IMG/VR virus record: IMGVR_UViG_3300008267_004387
Location: 1-48,077 of that record
Length of the DNA: 48,077 nucleotides
Reading direction: 5' to 3' (one strand)
Source of the DNA: a virus
The position numbers were made by a program, and so were the translations under genes. Below the pieces are notes generated by a model that saw only the letters and a list, made by a program, of their open reading frames with translations, searched no databases and had not been told where the DNA came from. Shown here piece by piece: positions 1 to 7,482 of the stretch (position 1 is its first letter; every line of letters begins with the position of its first letter).

Positions 1-56
1 AGAGTCTGCTTCTTATCTATTTTTTCTAATTTAGCAAGTAGATCGTTAAAGTCCAT
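1..56 (-). CDS. 5' end of a gene running off the left edge, unknown function
   Basis: An ATG at 56-54 opens a frame that stays open to the window edge and begins MDFNDLLAKLEKIDKKQT. The peptide is charged and helical in character. A late-promoter octamer (GATAAATA on the minus strand, 80-87) lies about 24 bases upstream, as for other genes here, which supports the start. Too little is present to assign a function; the position at the end of a putative head-protein run suggests a late structural gene. Confidence 0.6.
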   Translation of the reverse strand, partial: MDFNDLLAKLEKIDKKQT

Positions 57-79
57 AATTCAATTCCAATGTTATCAAA

Positions 80-87
80 TATTTATC
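80..87 (-). promoter_or_regulatory. T4-type late promoter (GATAAATA)
   Basis: The minus strand reads ACTGATAAATATT here, matching the octamer found upstream of several genes in this window and close to the T4 late consensus TATAAATA. It sits about 24 bases before the ATG of the partial gene at 1-56. Confidence 0.6.
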
Positions 88-180
88 AGTGCTCACTTTA
101 CATTTCACGGTAGCGAATCGCTTCTTGTAGGCAGCAGCCGCCTAACACCTCCGTAGAGTAACGGTCCCAAGGTAGGTGTT
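88..180 (-). other. Structured intergenic region (candidate terminator or small RNA)
   Basis: The 123-base gap between the stop of the 246-residue gene and the partial gene carries stacked inverted repeats. One hairpin has arms at 144-150 and 174-180 (AACACCT/AGGTGTT) enclosing a second stem at 151-154/161-164 (CCGT/ACGG) with a six-base loop. Next to it are an imperfect GC-rich arm pair around 129-143 and a small palindrome, AGCGA-A-TCGCT, around 113-123. The outer arm touches the stop codon at 180-182. There is no T-run, so a simple Rho-independent terminator is not certain. Confidence 0.4.
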
Positions 181-920
181 TATCCAATATCTTTATCAAT
201 TCCTCTGCTGGCTACGCCTCCGCGTTTACGCTTGCTAGCCAATTCGTCTATTCCGTGACGAATTTGTTCTAAATTTTGTTCTAGTCCCATAAACATGCCG
301 CCTTTTGACAGCTTACATATTTGTTCCCATACAGCTAAATTATCTGAATCTGCCATGTTGGCTAATTCTTTAAGTTGATTTCTAGCCTGCATAATCCTAC
401 TTTTTAATTTCATAGGATTTGCTTTCTCGTGACCGTAGATCATAGGATCATTAGGATCGTCTGTGGCTGCAATTGGTGTTTCTTTTACACTCAATCTTTT
501 GGCAGCATGATGTTTGGCTCTTCTATTAAGAGAATCTGGTGGTAATTTACTTTGGCTAATATGTTTGTTTAAACGAGGAACACCTTCGTTGACTTTATTA
601 GCTACAATCTCAGCCAGCTGTCTACTACGTTCTTTTGATCTTTCAGCTGACTCTTCAAGTTCTTCTTCAACTTTTTTAAAGTATTTTCCAATCATTCCTG
701 GTTTAGCATCTTTAGCTACGTTAAGCACAGGACTGGTAATAGTTTTACGAGGCTCTGCCTCAATATAAGTTTGTACTGCTAATGTTTCAGCAGTGGTCAA
801 TCGATTAAGAGGACCTTTGCCTTCCATGATGTGCAGGAATTTTTTCATATCATTAGAGCCTTCTACAGGCTTCTTGGCAGAAGCACCATTAAAAGCCTGT
901 AAAATTTTCTTCATGTCCAT
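180..920 (-). CDS. Conserved marine-phage protein, possibly head-associated
   Basis: A 246-residue charged, soluble protein with no signal peptide or membrane span. Starts at ATG 920 or at an ATG two codons later are both possible; upstream SD is weak. A second methionine near residue 24 opens MKKFLHIMEGKG, which contains I-x-E followed by G, resembling the (I/L)-x-E cleavage site of T4 head protease. The region around 85-110 is Glu/Arg/Lys-rich and probably coiled coil, and the C-terminus is basic. Two bases separate it from the upstream gene, so the two are probably co-transcribed. Function is unknown; a head or core role is inference from neighbours and N-terminal motif. Confidence 0.8.
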   Translation of the reverse strand: MDMKKILQAFNGASAKKPVEGSNDMKKFLHIMEGKGPLNRLTTAETLAVQTYIEAEPRKTITSPVLNVAKDAKPGMIGKYFKKVEEELEESAERSKERSRQLAEIVANKVNEGVPRLNKHISQSKLPPDSLNRRAKHHAAKRLSVKETPIAATDDPNDPMIYGHEKANPMKLKSRIMQARNQLKELANMADSDNLAVWEQICKLSKGGMFMGLEQNLEQIRHGIDELASKRKRGGVASRGIDKDIG

Positions 921-922
921 GA

Positions 923-1951
923 TTACTGTGCTTTCTTTTTAGCAATAGCGATAGCAGCCTGTTGTTTAGGATTTTTAGCCTTGCCTTCGTACATGCTACC
1001 ACACTCTTTTAAACCATGTACTGGACAGCTCTTACCTGCAGGACTGTGATTACATTTAGCGGCACCTTCCATTTTCTTACCAAACTTCTCTCCGCCCTTC
1101 ATACCCCAGGTATTACCTGTATGTTTAGGTAGTTTAATCTCTTTAGACTTGTCAGCTTTCTTTTCAGCAGCAGATTTTTGTTTTACTTTACTTGCTGGTT
1201 CCCCATGCTCGTCGTCTTTGTAATCTGTACGCTTATGAACTACACCAGTTTTAGTTTTAGTCAATTCACCAGTGCGTGTCTTTTTGGTATCGCCTACTTT
1301 CATATCTTCTTTAACAGACTTACCACCCTTTTCATCTTTGCCAAGACGTCCAGCAATGACATCACCTCGTGTTACTTTGTCGTATGGTTTAGCATTGTTA
1401 GCTAGATTGCCATCACCCTTTTTAGATTTAGCAGCTTCTCTAACTGGTTTAGCCAGTGCAGGGTTTGTAGGTCCCATTGCCTTTTGTCCAGTCTTGGGAT
1501 TAATATCTCCCCAACGAATACCTTTGTTTGGTCCAGCAACAATAACAGGATACTTTCCATCTTTGCCTTTTGGCGGAGGAGCACTTTCACCGTCCGGATC
1601 ATATGGAAGTGCGCCCGACTCGTCCATGCTCTGTGCAACCTTTTTAAGCTTGTCTAATTTTTGCTTTGCTTCAACTAGCTTCTGACGGAATTCAGCTTTG
1701 ACTGATTCCGAGTACATATCGCTGTTTTCAATCTTTGAACCGTATTCGCTGAACTTCATTTCGTACTCCATGTAATGATATACGCTGGCTACATAGTCAG
1801 CGGCTTTGGTAATTTTAGCCTGTACCCATCCTTCTAGTTGATCACCGTCTTTGACCATTTTAAAAAGTTTAAAGCTATAATTAGCCATCTTATAAAGATC
1901 AGCTCTAGCCATAGCAGCTTCGTGATCATCTGGGCGCATGTTCATATCCAT
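923..1951 (-). CDS. Conserved marine-phage protein with C-terminal Cys/His cluster
   Basis: A 342-residue protein. Residues about 10-120 are helical and resemble a domain I associate with T4-like marine phages (around the peptide KAADYVASVYHYMEYEM). The middle, about 125-290, is low-complexity and rich in Lys, Gly, Pro and Thr. Near the end is a possible zinc site: C300, H302, C309, H312 and C317. The last residues (NPKQQAAIAIAKKKAQ) form a tail seen in other phage structural proteins. The start is supported by GGAG seven bases upstream and a GATAAATA octamer at 1972-1979. Function is unknown; a late virion or assembly role is inferred. Confidence 0.85.
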   Translation of the reverse strand: MDMNMRPDDHEAAMARADLYKMANYSFKLFKMVKDGDQLEGWVQAKITKAADYVASVYHYMEYEMKFSEYGSKIENSDMYSESVKAEFRQKLVEAKQKLDKLKKVAQSMDESGALPYDPDGESAPPPKGKDGKYPVIVAGPNKGIRWGDINPKTGQKAMGPTNPALAKPVREAAKSKKGDGNLANNAKPYDKVTRGDVIAGRLGKDEKGGKSVKEDMKVGDTKKTRTGELTKTKTGVVHKRTDYKDDEHGEPASKVKQKSAAEKKADKSKEIKLPKHTGNTWGMKGGEKFGKKMEGAAKCNHSPAGKSCPVHGLKECGSMYEGKAKNPKQQAAIAIAKKKAQ

Positions 1952-1971
1952 TGTAAATCTCCAATTTTTAA

Positions 1972-1979
1972 TATTTATC
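1972..1979 (-). promoter_or_regulatory. T4-type late promoter (GATAAATA)
   Basis: The minus strand reads CGATAAATATT, overlapping the stop codon of the upstream 87-residue gene (1975-1977) and lying 21 bases before the ATG at 1951. Confidence 0.65.
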
Positions 1980-2238
1980 GTTTAATAGGCGGACCGCCAA
2001 ATAAGCTTACACCTTTTACATTGTGAGCTCCTTTAGCTGTACCGTCTGAGTTTTTAGGTTGTATAATTTTAGGCTGCGGTGGGCTTTTTGTGCCGCTACC
2101 CGATTTAGCACTACCTGTATAACTTTTTTTACCCCTAGCAGACCCGGGGCTAATATGCGGATTAACAACAGTACCAATATTTGCTGTGCTAGTAGCTCCA
2201 GCAGATGCGTATTCGTTGATAATTTCTCGTATTTTCAT
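1975..2238 (-). CDS. Small basic conserved phage protein with capsid-targeting-like N-terminus
   Basis: An 87-residue protein, low complexity and rich in Ser, Gly, Pro and Lys, with no membrane segment. The first nine residues, MKIREIINE, resemble T4 capsid-targeting sequences (for example MKTYQEFIAE of the internal proteins) and contain I-N-E, fitting the T4 gp21 consensus (I/L)-x-E. The start has a clear AAGGA eight bases upstream. It looks like a small head-packaged or accessory protein; that role is inference and no enzymatic domain is visible. Confidence 0.8.
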   Translation of the reverse strand: MKIREIINEYASAGATSTANIGTVVNPHISPGSARGKKSYTGSAKSGSGTKSPPQPKIIQPKNSDGTAKGAHNVKGVSLFGGPPIKR

Positions 2239-2248
2239 AGTTTAGTCC

Positions 2249-2494
2249 TTAAATTGGTTTTTCACCTGTTAGCTTTGGTAGACTAAACCAGAGTTTAAAC
2301 CATTCAGGAGTTCCCGGTTTGATGTCATGTTTTTTTTGTAATTCGCCCTTTTCGTTACCAGTAAGGCTTATATTACTGCCTCCGTAAGGATCTACAGGAT
2401 CATATTTTAGATAACCCTTAAATTCATTTATTCCAGCAAGGCGTTTTAATTGACCTAATTCATCCATTACTTTAATGTGGCTCTTAACATCCAT
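2249..2494 (-). CDS. Small conserved phage protein
   Basis: An 81-residue soluble protein. The N-terminal part holds LKRLAGINEFKGY, again with an I-N-E tripeptide. It overlaps the end of the Dps-like gene by 28 bases, pointing to translational coupling. An in-frame ATG at codon 9 (MDELGQLKRLAGI) could be the real start. The C-terminus is Pro/Lys-rich with aromatic residues. No known domain recognised. Confidence 0.7.
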   Translation of the reverse strand: MDVKSHIKVMDELGQLKRLAGINEFKGYLKYDPVDPYGGSNISLTGNEKGELQKKHDIKPGTPEWFKLWFSLPKLTGEKPI

Positions 2495-2901
2495 CCGTGT
2501 TTTTTGTGTGCATCTAATCTGCTGGCAACAAAGTCGCTGAAACCAAACTGTTTATAATTTTCACTGATTTCAAATAACACCTGTAACATCTTAACCATCT
2601 TTTCATTATCTTGCAACAATTCAACAACCATTTGTTTGCTGTCTAATATACCTGTTTCGTCGTCTATCTGTGACAGCATACTAAATCTTTGAAAGCTAGC
2701 AGGGGCATACGCTCCCATGGCACGAATTTGTTCGGCAAATGTATCAATGCTACCATACGCTTCTTCGTAAATTTTACCAAACAAATTATGCAAAGGTTCA
2801 AAGAACATACCTTCTACGTTCCAGTGAAAGTTTTGTGCTTTGATAACAAAACTGTATTCGCTAGCAAATGCAATTTTAGCGGCTTTGTGTAACTCTTCCA
2901 T
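2467..2901 (-). CDS. dps-like: Dps-like mini-ferritin (ferroxidase)
   Basis: A 144-residue all-helical protein, near the size of bacterial Dps (about 150-170). Dps oxidises Fe(II) with peroxide at a site between two subunits of a dodecamer, protecting DNA. The signature is present with exact spacing: H26, H38, D53 and E57 match E. coli Dps H51, H63, D78 and E82, including HWN after the first His and IDTFAEQ around the last two. The E. coli D67 equivalent is Gly42. The basic N-terminal tail used by some Dps proteins for DNA binding is short. Start supported by AAGGA seven bases upstream. It lies among putative head genes, so late expression and packaging are possible. Confidence 0.85.
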   Translation of the reverse strand: MEELHKAAKIAFASEYSFVIKAQNFHWNVEGMFFEPLHNLFGKIYEEAYGSIDTFAEQIRAMGAYAPASFQRFSMLSQIDDETGILDSKQMVVELLQDNEKMVKMLQVLFEISENYKQFGFSDFVASRLDAHKKHGWMLRATLK

Positions 2902-2903
2902 TT

Positions 2904-3755
2904 TTATTCCTTAACTCTTCTTTCTGACATTTTTAAAGGTTCGTCTTTTTCTAAATTCTTTTTACTATTAACTGGTATTTCTTTTGTTGCATCTTTTTCA
3001 ACACTGGACGGAGTTTCTTTATTTTTTAATTTATTACTAGCTAATGGCTTTGTTGGCTTCTTTACAGGTTCAACAGATTTTTCTTTGCTAGATTTAGCCT
3101 TTTCTTTTTCAGCTTTGGCTTTTTCTTTTTCAGCTTTGAGTTTATCTCTCTCGTCCTTTTTTCTTATCTCTTCATCTTCAGCTTCAATGTATGGCAGCAT
3201 ATATTGTCTTACTAATTCGAAATAAGAACGTCCTGCAATAACAATGTCTGGTTTCCCGTTGAGGGCATATTTTTCAAAATCTTTTAAATTGTTTTCTCTT
3301 ACTGCTTTACGAACCAGCGATGCTTCACTCTTACGTTCTGCTTTTGCCCACTCAATATTTTTAAATTTGTAATAACCATGTGGACCTTCTATACCGTTTT
3401 GTTTCTGTATCATTGGAAGATATATTTTTACATCTTTATCATCAGTAACTACTCGTAAGGTTGACTCTTCTCCGTGTTGCTTATAGGCCAGTACAGCAAG
3501 TGTAAACCAAGTTGTAGTGGCAATAAGATGGTCTGCAATTTCAGGATATAGTTCTTTCATTGCTTCTATTTTAATACCAAACGGTAAAGGATCTTTTGGT
3601 CCTTGTGTGCTTTCATTTGTACCAATATACCAGTTAGGAAACTTTGCTGCCTCTATCCATGCAGCCACATGACCAAAGTGTGGAGGATTAAATCTTCCAA
3701 ACATAATGGCTACAGACCTGTCCGTGCCAACTTCAAATAGTTCTCTTAAAAGCAT
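2904..3755 (-). CDS. HxGH-motif nucleotidyltransferase with charged C-terminal tail
   Basis: A 283-residue protein. Residues about 13-180 form a nucleotidyltransferase domain of the cytidylyltransferase/NMN-adenylyltransferase superfamily: GRFNPPHFGH (about 20-29) is the nucleotide-binding HxGH motif, and the later segment around RKSEASLVRKAV is a candidate for the second phosphate-binding motif. Residues about 195-283 are Lys/Glu-rich, low complexity and probably extended or coiled. The N-terminus, MLLRELFE, resembles that of T4 Alt (MELITELFDE), a head-packaged enzyme, and has L-F-E like a gp21 site. Substrate is unknown. Packaging into the head is inferred from the N-terminus only. Confidence 0.8.
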   Translation of the reverse strand: MLLRELFEVGTDRSVAIMFGRFNPPHFGHVAAWIEAAKFPNWYIGTNESTQGPKDPLPFGIKIEAMKELYPEIADHLIATTTWFTLAVLAYKQHGEESTLRVVTDDKDVKIYLPMIQKQNGIEGPHGYYKFKNIEWAKAERKSEASLVRKAVRENNLKDFEKYALNGKPDIVIAGRSYFELVRQYMLPYIEAEDEEIRKKDERDKLKAEKEKAKAEKEKAKSSKEKSVEPVKKPTKPLASNKLKNKETPSSVEKDATKEIPVNSKKNLEKDEPLKMSERRVKE

Positions 3756-3758
3756 AAT

Positions 3759-4118
3759 TTATTTCCGAAATTTTCCGTAGTGGCCTTCTCTGACATTTTC
3801 ACTTTCTAATTTATGTATAGCAGCGCATACCTCTTGGCACATTTCTTCAGATAGTGTACTTTTTAATCCTTCTACTTGAAATTTATTTTGATATTGTTCA
3901 AACGCTTTACTTACTAATTTTTTAAAAGCTCTGGGATGAATTTCTTTGCCTTCTTCGCAATACTTCTTAAATTTAAGCATTGCTGGAAAATAATCTTTTC
4001 TATAGAACGAAGGTTCGTTATTCATATAAAAAATAAGATCGTCGGTGAGATCAAAATCTAATTCTTTTTCAGGATTAGATTCGCTAGTAGCGGGAAAAAA
4101 CATTTCATTAATACGCAT
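3759..4118 (-). CDS. Conserved marine-phage protein
   Basis: A 119-residue soluble, mostly helical protein beginning MRINEMFFP. A TTG three codons upstream would lengthen it, but the ATG at 4118-4116 is preferred: AGGG lies ten bases before it, and the MRINE start fits the I-x-E peptides of its neighbours. It begins just after the stop of the gene at 4121. The middle (DLIFYMNNEPSFYRKDYFP) looks like a conserved core, and the C-terminus is basic. No domain recognised. Confidence 0.8.
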   Translation of the reverse strand: MRINEMFFPATSESNPEKELDFDLTDDLIFYMNNEPSFYRKDYFPAMLKFKKYCEEGKEIHPRAFKKLVSKAFEQYQNKFQVEGLKSTLSEEMCQEVCAAIHKLESENVREGHYGKFRK

Positions 4119-4120
4119 AA

Positions 4121-4564
4121 TTACCAAGCCCTACATGACCAATAACGTGCTTTCCAACGTGGACCAGGATTGTCACAGTTGTGTCTAGCACGGAAGTTTT
4201 TACGGCGACCAGGAATATGCTTTTTAATGCTTAATTTCTTGTCACCAAAATTTACCTTAACTACTTTACCATTAGGCTTGCGTACATAGACTTTAGACTT
4301 TTTAACATCGCCCTTCATAGGCTTACCCAATGGCACTGAACGACCTTGATAGTCGGCTTCAGTAATTAGCTCAAGATTAGATTCTTTAAGCATTTTAATG
4401 GCTTCGTTGTCTAAAGCAATTAAAATGCTGTCCTCCCAGCTTTCTAATACTGTGGTTTCAATTACAGTATCTTCACCAATTTCAATCTCAAATCCGTCAC
4501 CGGGATGGACATCGCCTTCTAGTTCAATTTGTTCTACATATTCGAGCAAAGTTTTAGCGGTCAT
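4121..4564 (-). CDS. Conserved marine-phage protein with basic Cys-containing C-terminus
   Basis: A 147-residue two-part protein. Residues 1-65 are acidic; residues 105-147 are strongly basic and aromatic, ending in the motif PGRRKNFRARHNCDNPGPRW followed by KARYWSCRAW, a tail I recognise as shared by many T4-like marine phages. The two Cys and one His could bind metal. The gene has its own late promoter inside an inverted repeat immediately upstream, and its SD (AAGGGA) lies in the 3' arm of that hairpin, so late expression is strongly suggested. Function unknown; a nucleic-acid or head-assembly role is plausible. Confidence 0.85.
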   Translation of the reverse strand: MTAKTLLEYVEQIELEGDVHPGDGFEIEIGEDTVIETTVLESWEDSILIALDNEAIKMLKESNLELITEADYQGRSVPLGKPMKGDVKKSKVYVRKPNGKVVKVNFGDKKLSIKKHIPGRRKNFRARHNCDNPGPRWKARYWSCRAW

Positions 4565-4567
4565 AGA

Positions 4568-4607
4568 AAGTCCCTTATTTCTTTATATTTATCGAAATAA
4601 GGGACTT
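4568..4607 (-). terminator. Perfect 14-bp hairpin between two genes, terminator with promoter in loop
   Basis: The arms at 4568-4581 and 4594-4607 are perfectly complementary (AAGTCCCTTATTTC/GAAATAAGGGACTT) with a 12-base loop. On the minus strand the hairpin begins four bases after the stop of the gene at 4611-5249 and ends four bases before the ATG at 4564. It lacks a long T-run, so termination may be partial. In read-through RNA the SD of the next gene would be locked in the stem. Confidence 0.75.
4586..4593 (-). promoter_or_regulatory. T4-type late promoter in a hairpin loop
   Basis: GATAAATA on the minus strand lies wholly in the loop of the 4568-4607 hairpin. Initiation a few bases downstream would fall in the 3' arm, producing an mRNA that cannot form the hairpin and leaves the SD (AAGGGA) of the 147-residue gene exposed. 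Confidence 0.7.
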
Positions 4608-4610
4608 GTG

Positions 4611-5249
4611 TTAAGCTTTAATTACTGATTCTATTTTGCTTATATATGTGCCTACAAACATCCTAACCATGGTCATAGCTTTGTCAGTACGAACATAGAA
4701 GTAGCTACCACCGTAACTGCGTGTTCTAGTAAGGTCTTTTTCAGCTCTTTTTGTAAGTTTTATATTCTTGTTTTGTTTAGCCCAATTTATAAATGTACTG
4801 TTTTCTTGAGTAGTTTTACCTAGGAAAACCTTGTAATCGTAATTTAATTTTTTAACAATTACTGCTCCTTCTTTTAACGAAGGATTAGATTTATTGGGTA
4901 TACAAATATAACTTACACGGGCAGGATCTAGTCCTGCCAATGCTTCGATAGATTTACTGTTGTTAGTGTAGAAATTAAGATAAGGGTGTTCTACTCTTAT
5001 GTTGTAATCTGTAAAAGATGCCAAAGACTTTTGAAGGTCAAAGCAATATTCAATGTCTTCGTTACTTTTAATTTTAAGCCATAACGGTCGTTGTCCTGTT
5101 TTAAGGAGTTTTAATCTTGTTTCAACAAAGTCTAAATCGTTGCCTCTAAACCAATTTGCAGCAGGACACACCAGTACAATCTTGTATTGGTACTTGTTTG
5201 AAAATAAACTTACTGTGTCCTTAATTGTAATTGATTTATCAAGCTTCAA
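4611..5249 (-). CDS. Conserved phage protein of unknown function
   Basis: A 212-residue soluble protein starting from TTG (5249-5247). AAGGA lies nine bases upstream and the start overlaps the clpA stop by 11 bases, so translational coupling is likely. The sequence is mixed alpha/beta, with hydrophobic strands (YKIVLVCPAANWFRG, VSYICIPN) and a basic C-terminal half. No domain recognised. As last gene of the DnaJ-PDF-ClpA operon it may be part of the same early host-modification set, but nothing in the sequence tells what it does. Confidence 0.75.
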   Translation of the reverse strand: MKLDKSITIKDTVSLFSNKYQYKIVLVCPAANWFRGNDLDFVETRLKLLKTGQRPLWLKIKSNEDIEYCFDLQKSLASFTDYNIRVEHPYLNFYTNNSKSIEALAGLDPARVSYICIPNKSNPSLKEGAVIVKKLNYDYKVFLGKTTQENSTFINWAKQNKNIKLTKRAEKDLTRTRSYGGSYFYVRTDKAMTMVRMFVGTYISKIESVIKA

Positions 5250-7482
5250 TTGCTAACATCCTTGCAAGTTTAGGTTTAGAATTTAAAATAAGCTCACCGT
5301 TTTTCTCTGTAATAACCAGAGTGCCGCCTTCTTTTAAATCTCCAAACAACATCATTCTAGCTAACGGACGTTTAATTTCTTTGTCAATTATACGCTGTAA
5401 CGGTCTTGCGCCCATTTTAGCATCGAATCCTTTTTCAATTAACCAGTCAATGGCTTCGTCAGTAATTTTAAGTTTAACATTCTTTTCTTTAATTTGATCA
5501 CGCAGTTCAATGACAAATTTACCAACAATTTTAATCATTGTCTCTTTAGTTAACTTACCAAACGTTACCACAGCATCTAAACGATTACGGAATTCCGGAG
5601 CAAAGAACTTTTTAAGTGCTTTGTCGCTGTAGCTCTGTTCTTGTGTGCCAAAGCCAATAGCATTCTTTTCTGCGTCTTGTGCGCCAGCATTAGTTGTAAT
5701 AATAAGAATTAAATTGCGGCAGTCTGCTTGTTTTCCGTTGCTACCTGTGATAAAACCATTGTCCATCATCTGCAATAGAATAGTTGATACATCAGGGTGC
5801 GATTTTTCAATTTCGTCTAACAACAATACGCAGTTAGGACTTTCTTGAATTTTAGTAATCAGTAAACCAGCATTTTCTTCGAAGCCTACATATCCCGGAG
5901 GACTGCCAATCAGTTTACTCACCGAGTGCTTCTCCTGGTATTCACTCATATCAAATCGCACAAGTTTAACACCAAGATGTTTAGACAATGCTTTAGCAGT
6001 TTCAGTCTTACCAGTACCAGTTGGCCCCATGAATACAAAACTACCAACAGGTTTGTTTTCAGGCTTTAATCCAGCTCTGCTGACAAGAATCTTATCTACA
6101 ATTTCTATAATTGCACTATCCTGACCATAGACTTCTTGTTTAAGTTTATCTTCAAGTAGTGCTAGATTGCCGCTTTCTTGTTCTGCAATTTGCTCCACAG
6201 GCATTTGAATCATTCTTGCAATTTCGAATTGAATAGCGTTTTCATCAACAATTCTTTCGTCAGCAAGTTTGAGATTAAATCGACTACAAGCACAGTCAAT
6301 TAAATCAATTGCTTTGTCGGGTAACTTTTTATCAGTTTGATATTTTACACTCAACTTAATAGATGCACGAATGGCATCGTCTTTGATTTTAACATTATGA
6401 AACTGCTCGTAATACTTCTTAACACCTTTAAGAATCTGCAAGGTCATTTCTTGTGTTGGCTCATCAACTGTAATACGCTGGAATCGACGCATCAGCGCAC
6501 GATCCTTTTCAAAGTGCTTGCGATATTCTTCCCAAGTAGTACTAGCAACTACTTTGACATTGCCCTTGGCCAATGCAGGCTTCATCATGTTAGCAAGATC
6601 ATTGGCATTGTTATTTGCTGAACCAGCACCACTGATCATATGTGCTTCGTCAATGAACAAGACAGTCTTTCCTTTTTTACTGAGTCCTTTTAATACTGCT
6701 TTAAATCTTTCTTCAAAGTCGCCGCGATATTTACTACCTGCTAGCATAGCACTTACGTCTAAACTAAAGACTGTATATCCTTTAAGGAATTCAGGTACAG
6801 CACCGCTGACAATATTATAAGCCAATCCTTCTGCAATAGCAGTTTTACCAACACCTGGGTCGCCTACTAGAATACAGTTATTCTTACTGCGTCGACCTAA
6901 TGCTAGGGCAATGTTTTCTAATTCTTCAACGCGACCAATAACTGGATCAACTTTGCCCTTCCTTACTAGCTCGTTAAGATTGCTGGTAAAAGACTTAATA
7001 GCTCTTTCTCCGGCGTTGTCTCTAGGATCTTCTTCTTCAGGAGTTTCAACTTCGTTGTTTAGATAGTCTGCAAATTTTTCTTTGTCGATATCAGCTTGTT
7101 GAATATAATAACTGGCCCAACTGCGCTTTTCGCTCATCATAGCAAGGAAAACATCTGTGCTTTCAATACGTTGACGTCCGTTAAACAATACCTGTGTAAA
7201 TGCACGATTAAGAACACGTTCTACAGTTTGCGTCTTGCGAGGTTTAATATCTGTTATTGTGTCATTAACAATTTCGTCACATTTATTTTTTAAATAATGT
7301 TCGAGATTCTTTTTAATATATTCTGGGTCAGCGCCATACCCTTGAACACAGTTAAAAAAACTATCTTCACAGAGCATTGAAAATAACAGATGCTCTATGG
7401 TAAGATATTCGTGCTTTAACTGTTTAGCAACGTTAATTGCTTTTTCAAATACTAGCTGAAGCTCGCTGCTGGGTTCTACCAT
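5239..7482 (-). CDS. clpA: ClpA-like AAA+ unfoldase
   Basis: A 747-residue protein, close to E. coli ClpA (758). ClpA unfolds substrates and feeds them to the ClpP peptidase. Visible in order: Clp N-domain (about 1-145); first AAA module with Walker A GDPGVGKT (207-214) and Walker B FIDEA (277-281); second AAA module with Walker A GPTGTGKT (486-493) and Walker B LLLDEIEK (553-560). The tripeptide IGF at 609-611 aligns with the ClpA/ClpX loop that docks into ClpP. There is no ClpB-type middle coiled coil and no clpP in the window, so it probably works with host ClpP. Start supported by AAAGGA six bases upstream; it overlaps the PDF gene by 38 bases. Confidence 0.95.
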   Translation of the reverse strand: MVEPSSELQLVFEKAINVAKQLKHEYLTIEHLLFSMLCEDSFFNCVQGYGADPEYIKKNLEHYLKNKCDEIVNDTITDIKPRKTQTVERVLNRAFTQVLFNGRQRIESTDVFLAMMSEKRSWASYYIQQADIDKEKFADYLNNEVETPEEEDPRDNAGERAIKSFTSNLNELVRKGKVDPVIGRVEELENIALALGRRSKNNCILVGDPGVGKTAIAEGLAYNIVSGAVPEFLKGYTVFSLDVSAMLAGSKYRGDFEERFKAVLKGLSKKGKTVLFIDEAHMISGAGSANNNANDLANMMKPALAKGNVKVVASTTWEEYRKHFEKDRALMRRFQRITVDEPTQEMTLQILKGVKKYYEQFHNVKIKDDAIRASIKLSVKYQTDKKLPDKAIDLIDCACSRFNLKLADERIVDENAIQFEIARMIQMPVEQIAEQESGNLALLEDKLKQEVYGQDSAIIEIVDKILVSRAGLKPENKPVGSFVFMGPTGTGKTETAKALSKHLGVKLVRFDMSEYQEKHSVSKLIGSPPGYVGFEENAGLLITKIQESPNCVLLLDEIEKSHPDVSTILLQMMDNGFITGSNGKQADCRNLILIITTNAGAQDAEKNAIGFGTQEQSYSDKALKKFFAPEFRNRLDAVVTFGKLTKETMIKIVGKFVIELRDQIKEKNVKLKITDEAIDWLIEKGFDAKMGARPLQRIIDKEIKRPLARMMLFGDLKEGGTLVITEKNGELILNSKPKLARMLAIEA

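Noticed and set aside
57-179. A tRNA gene in the structured left gap
   Set aside because: Stems do not form a cloverleaf and no T-arm GTTCRA with matching acceptor is present.
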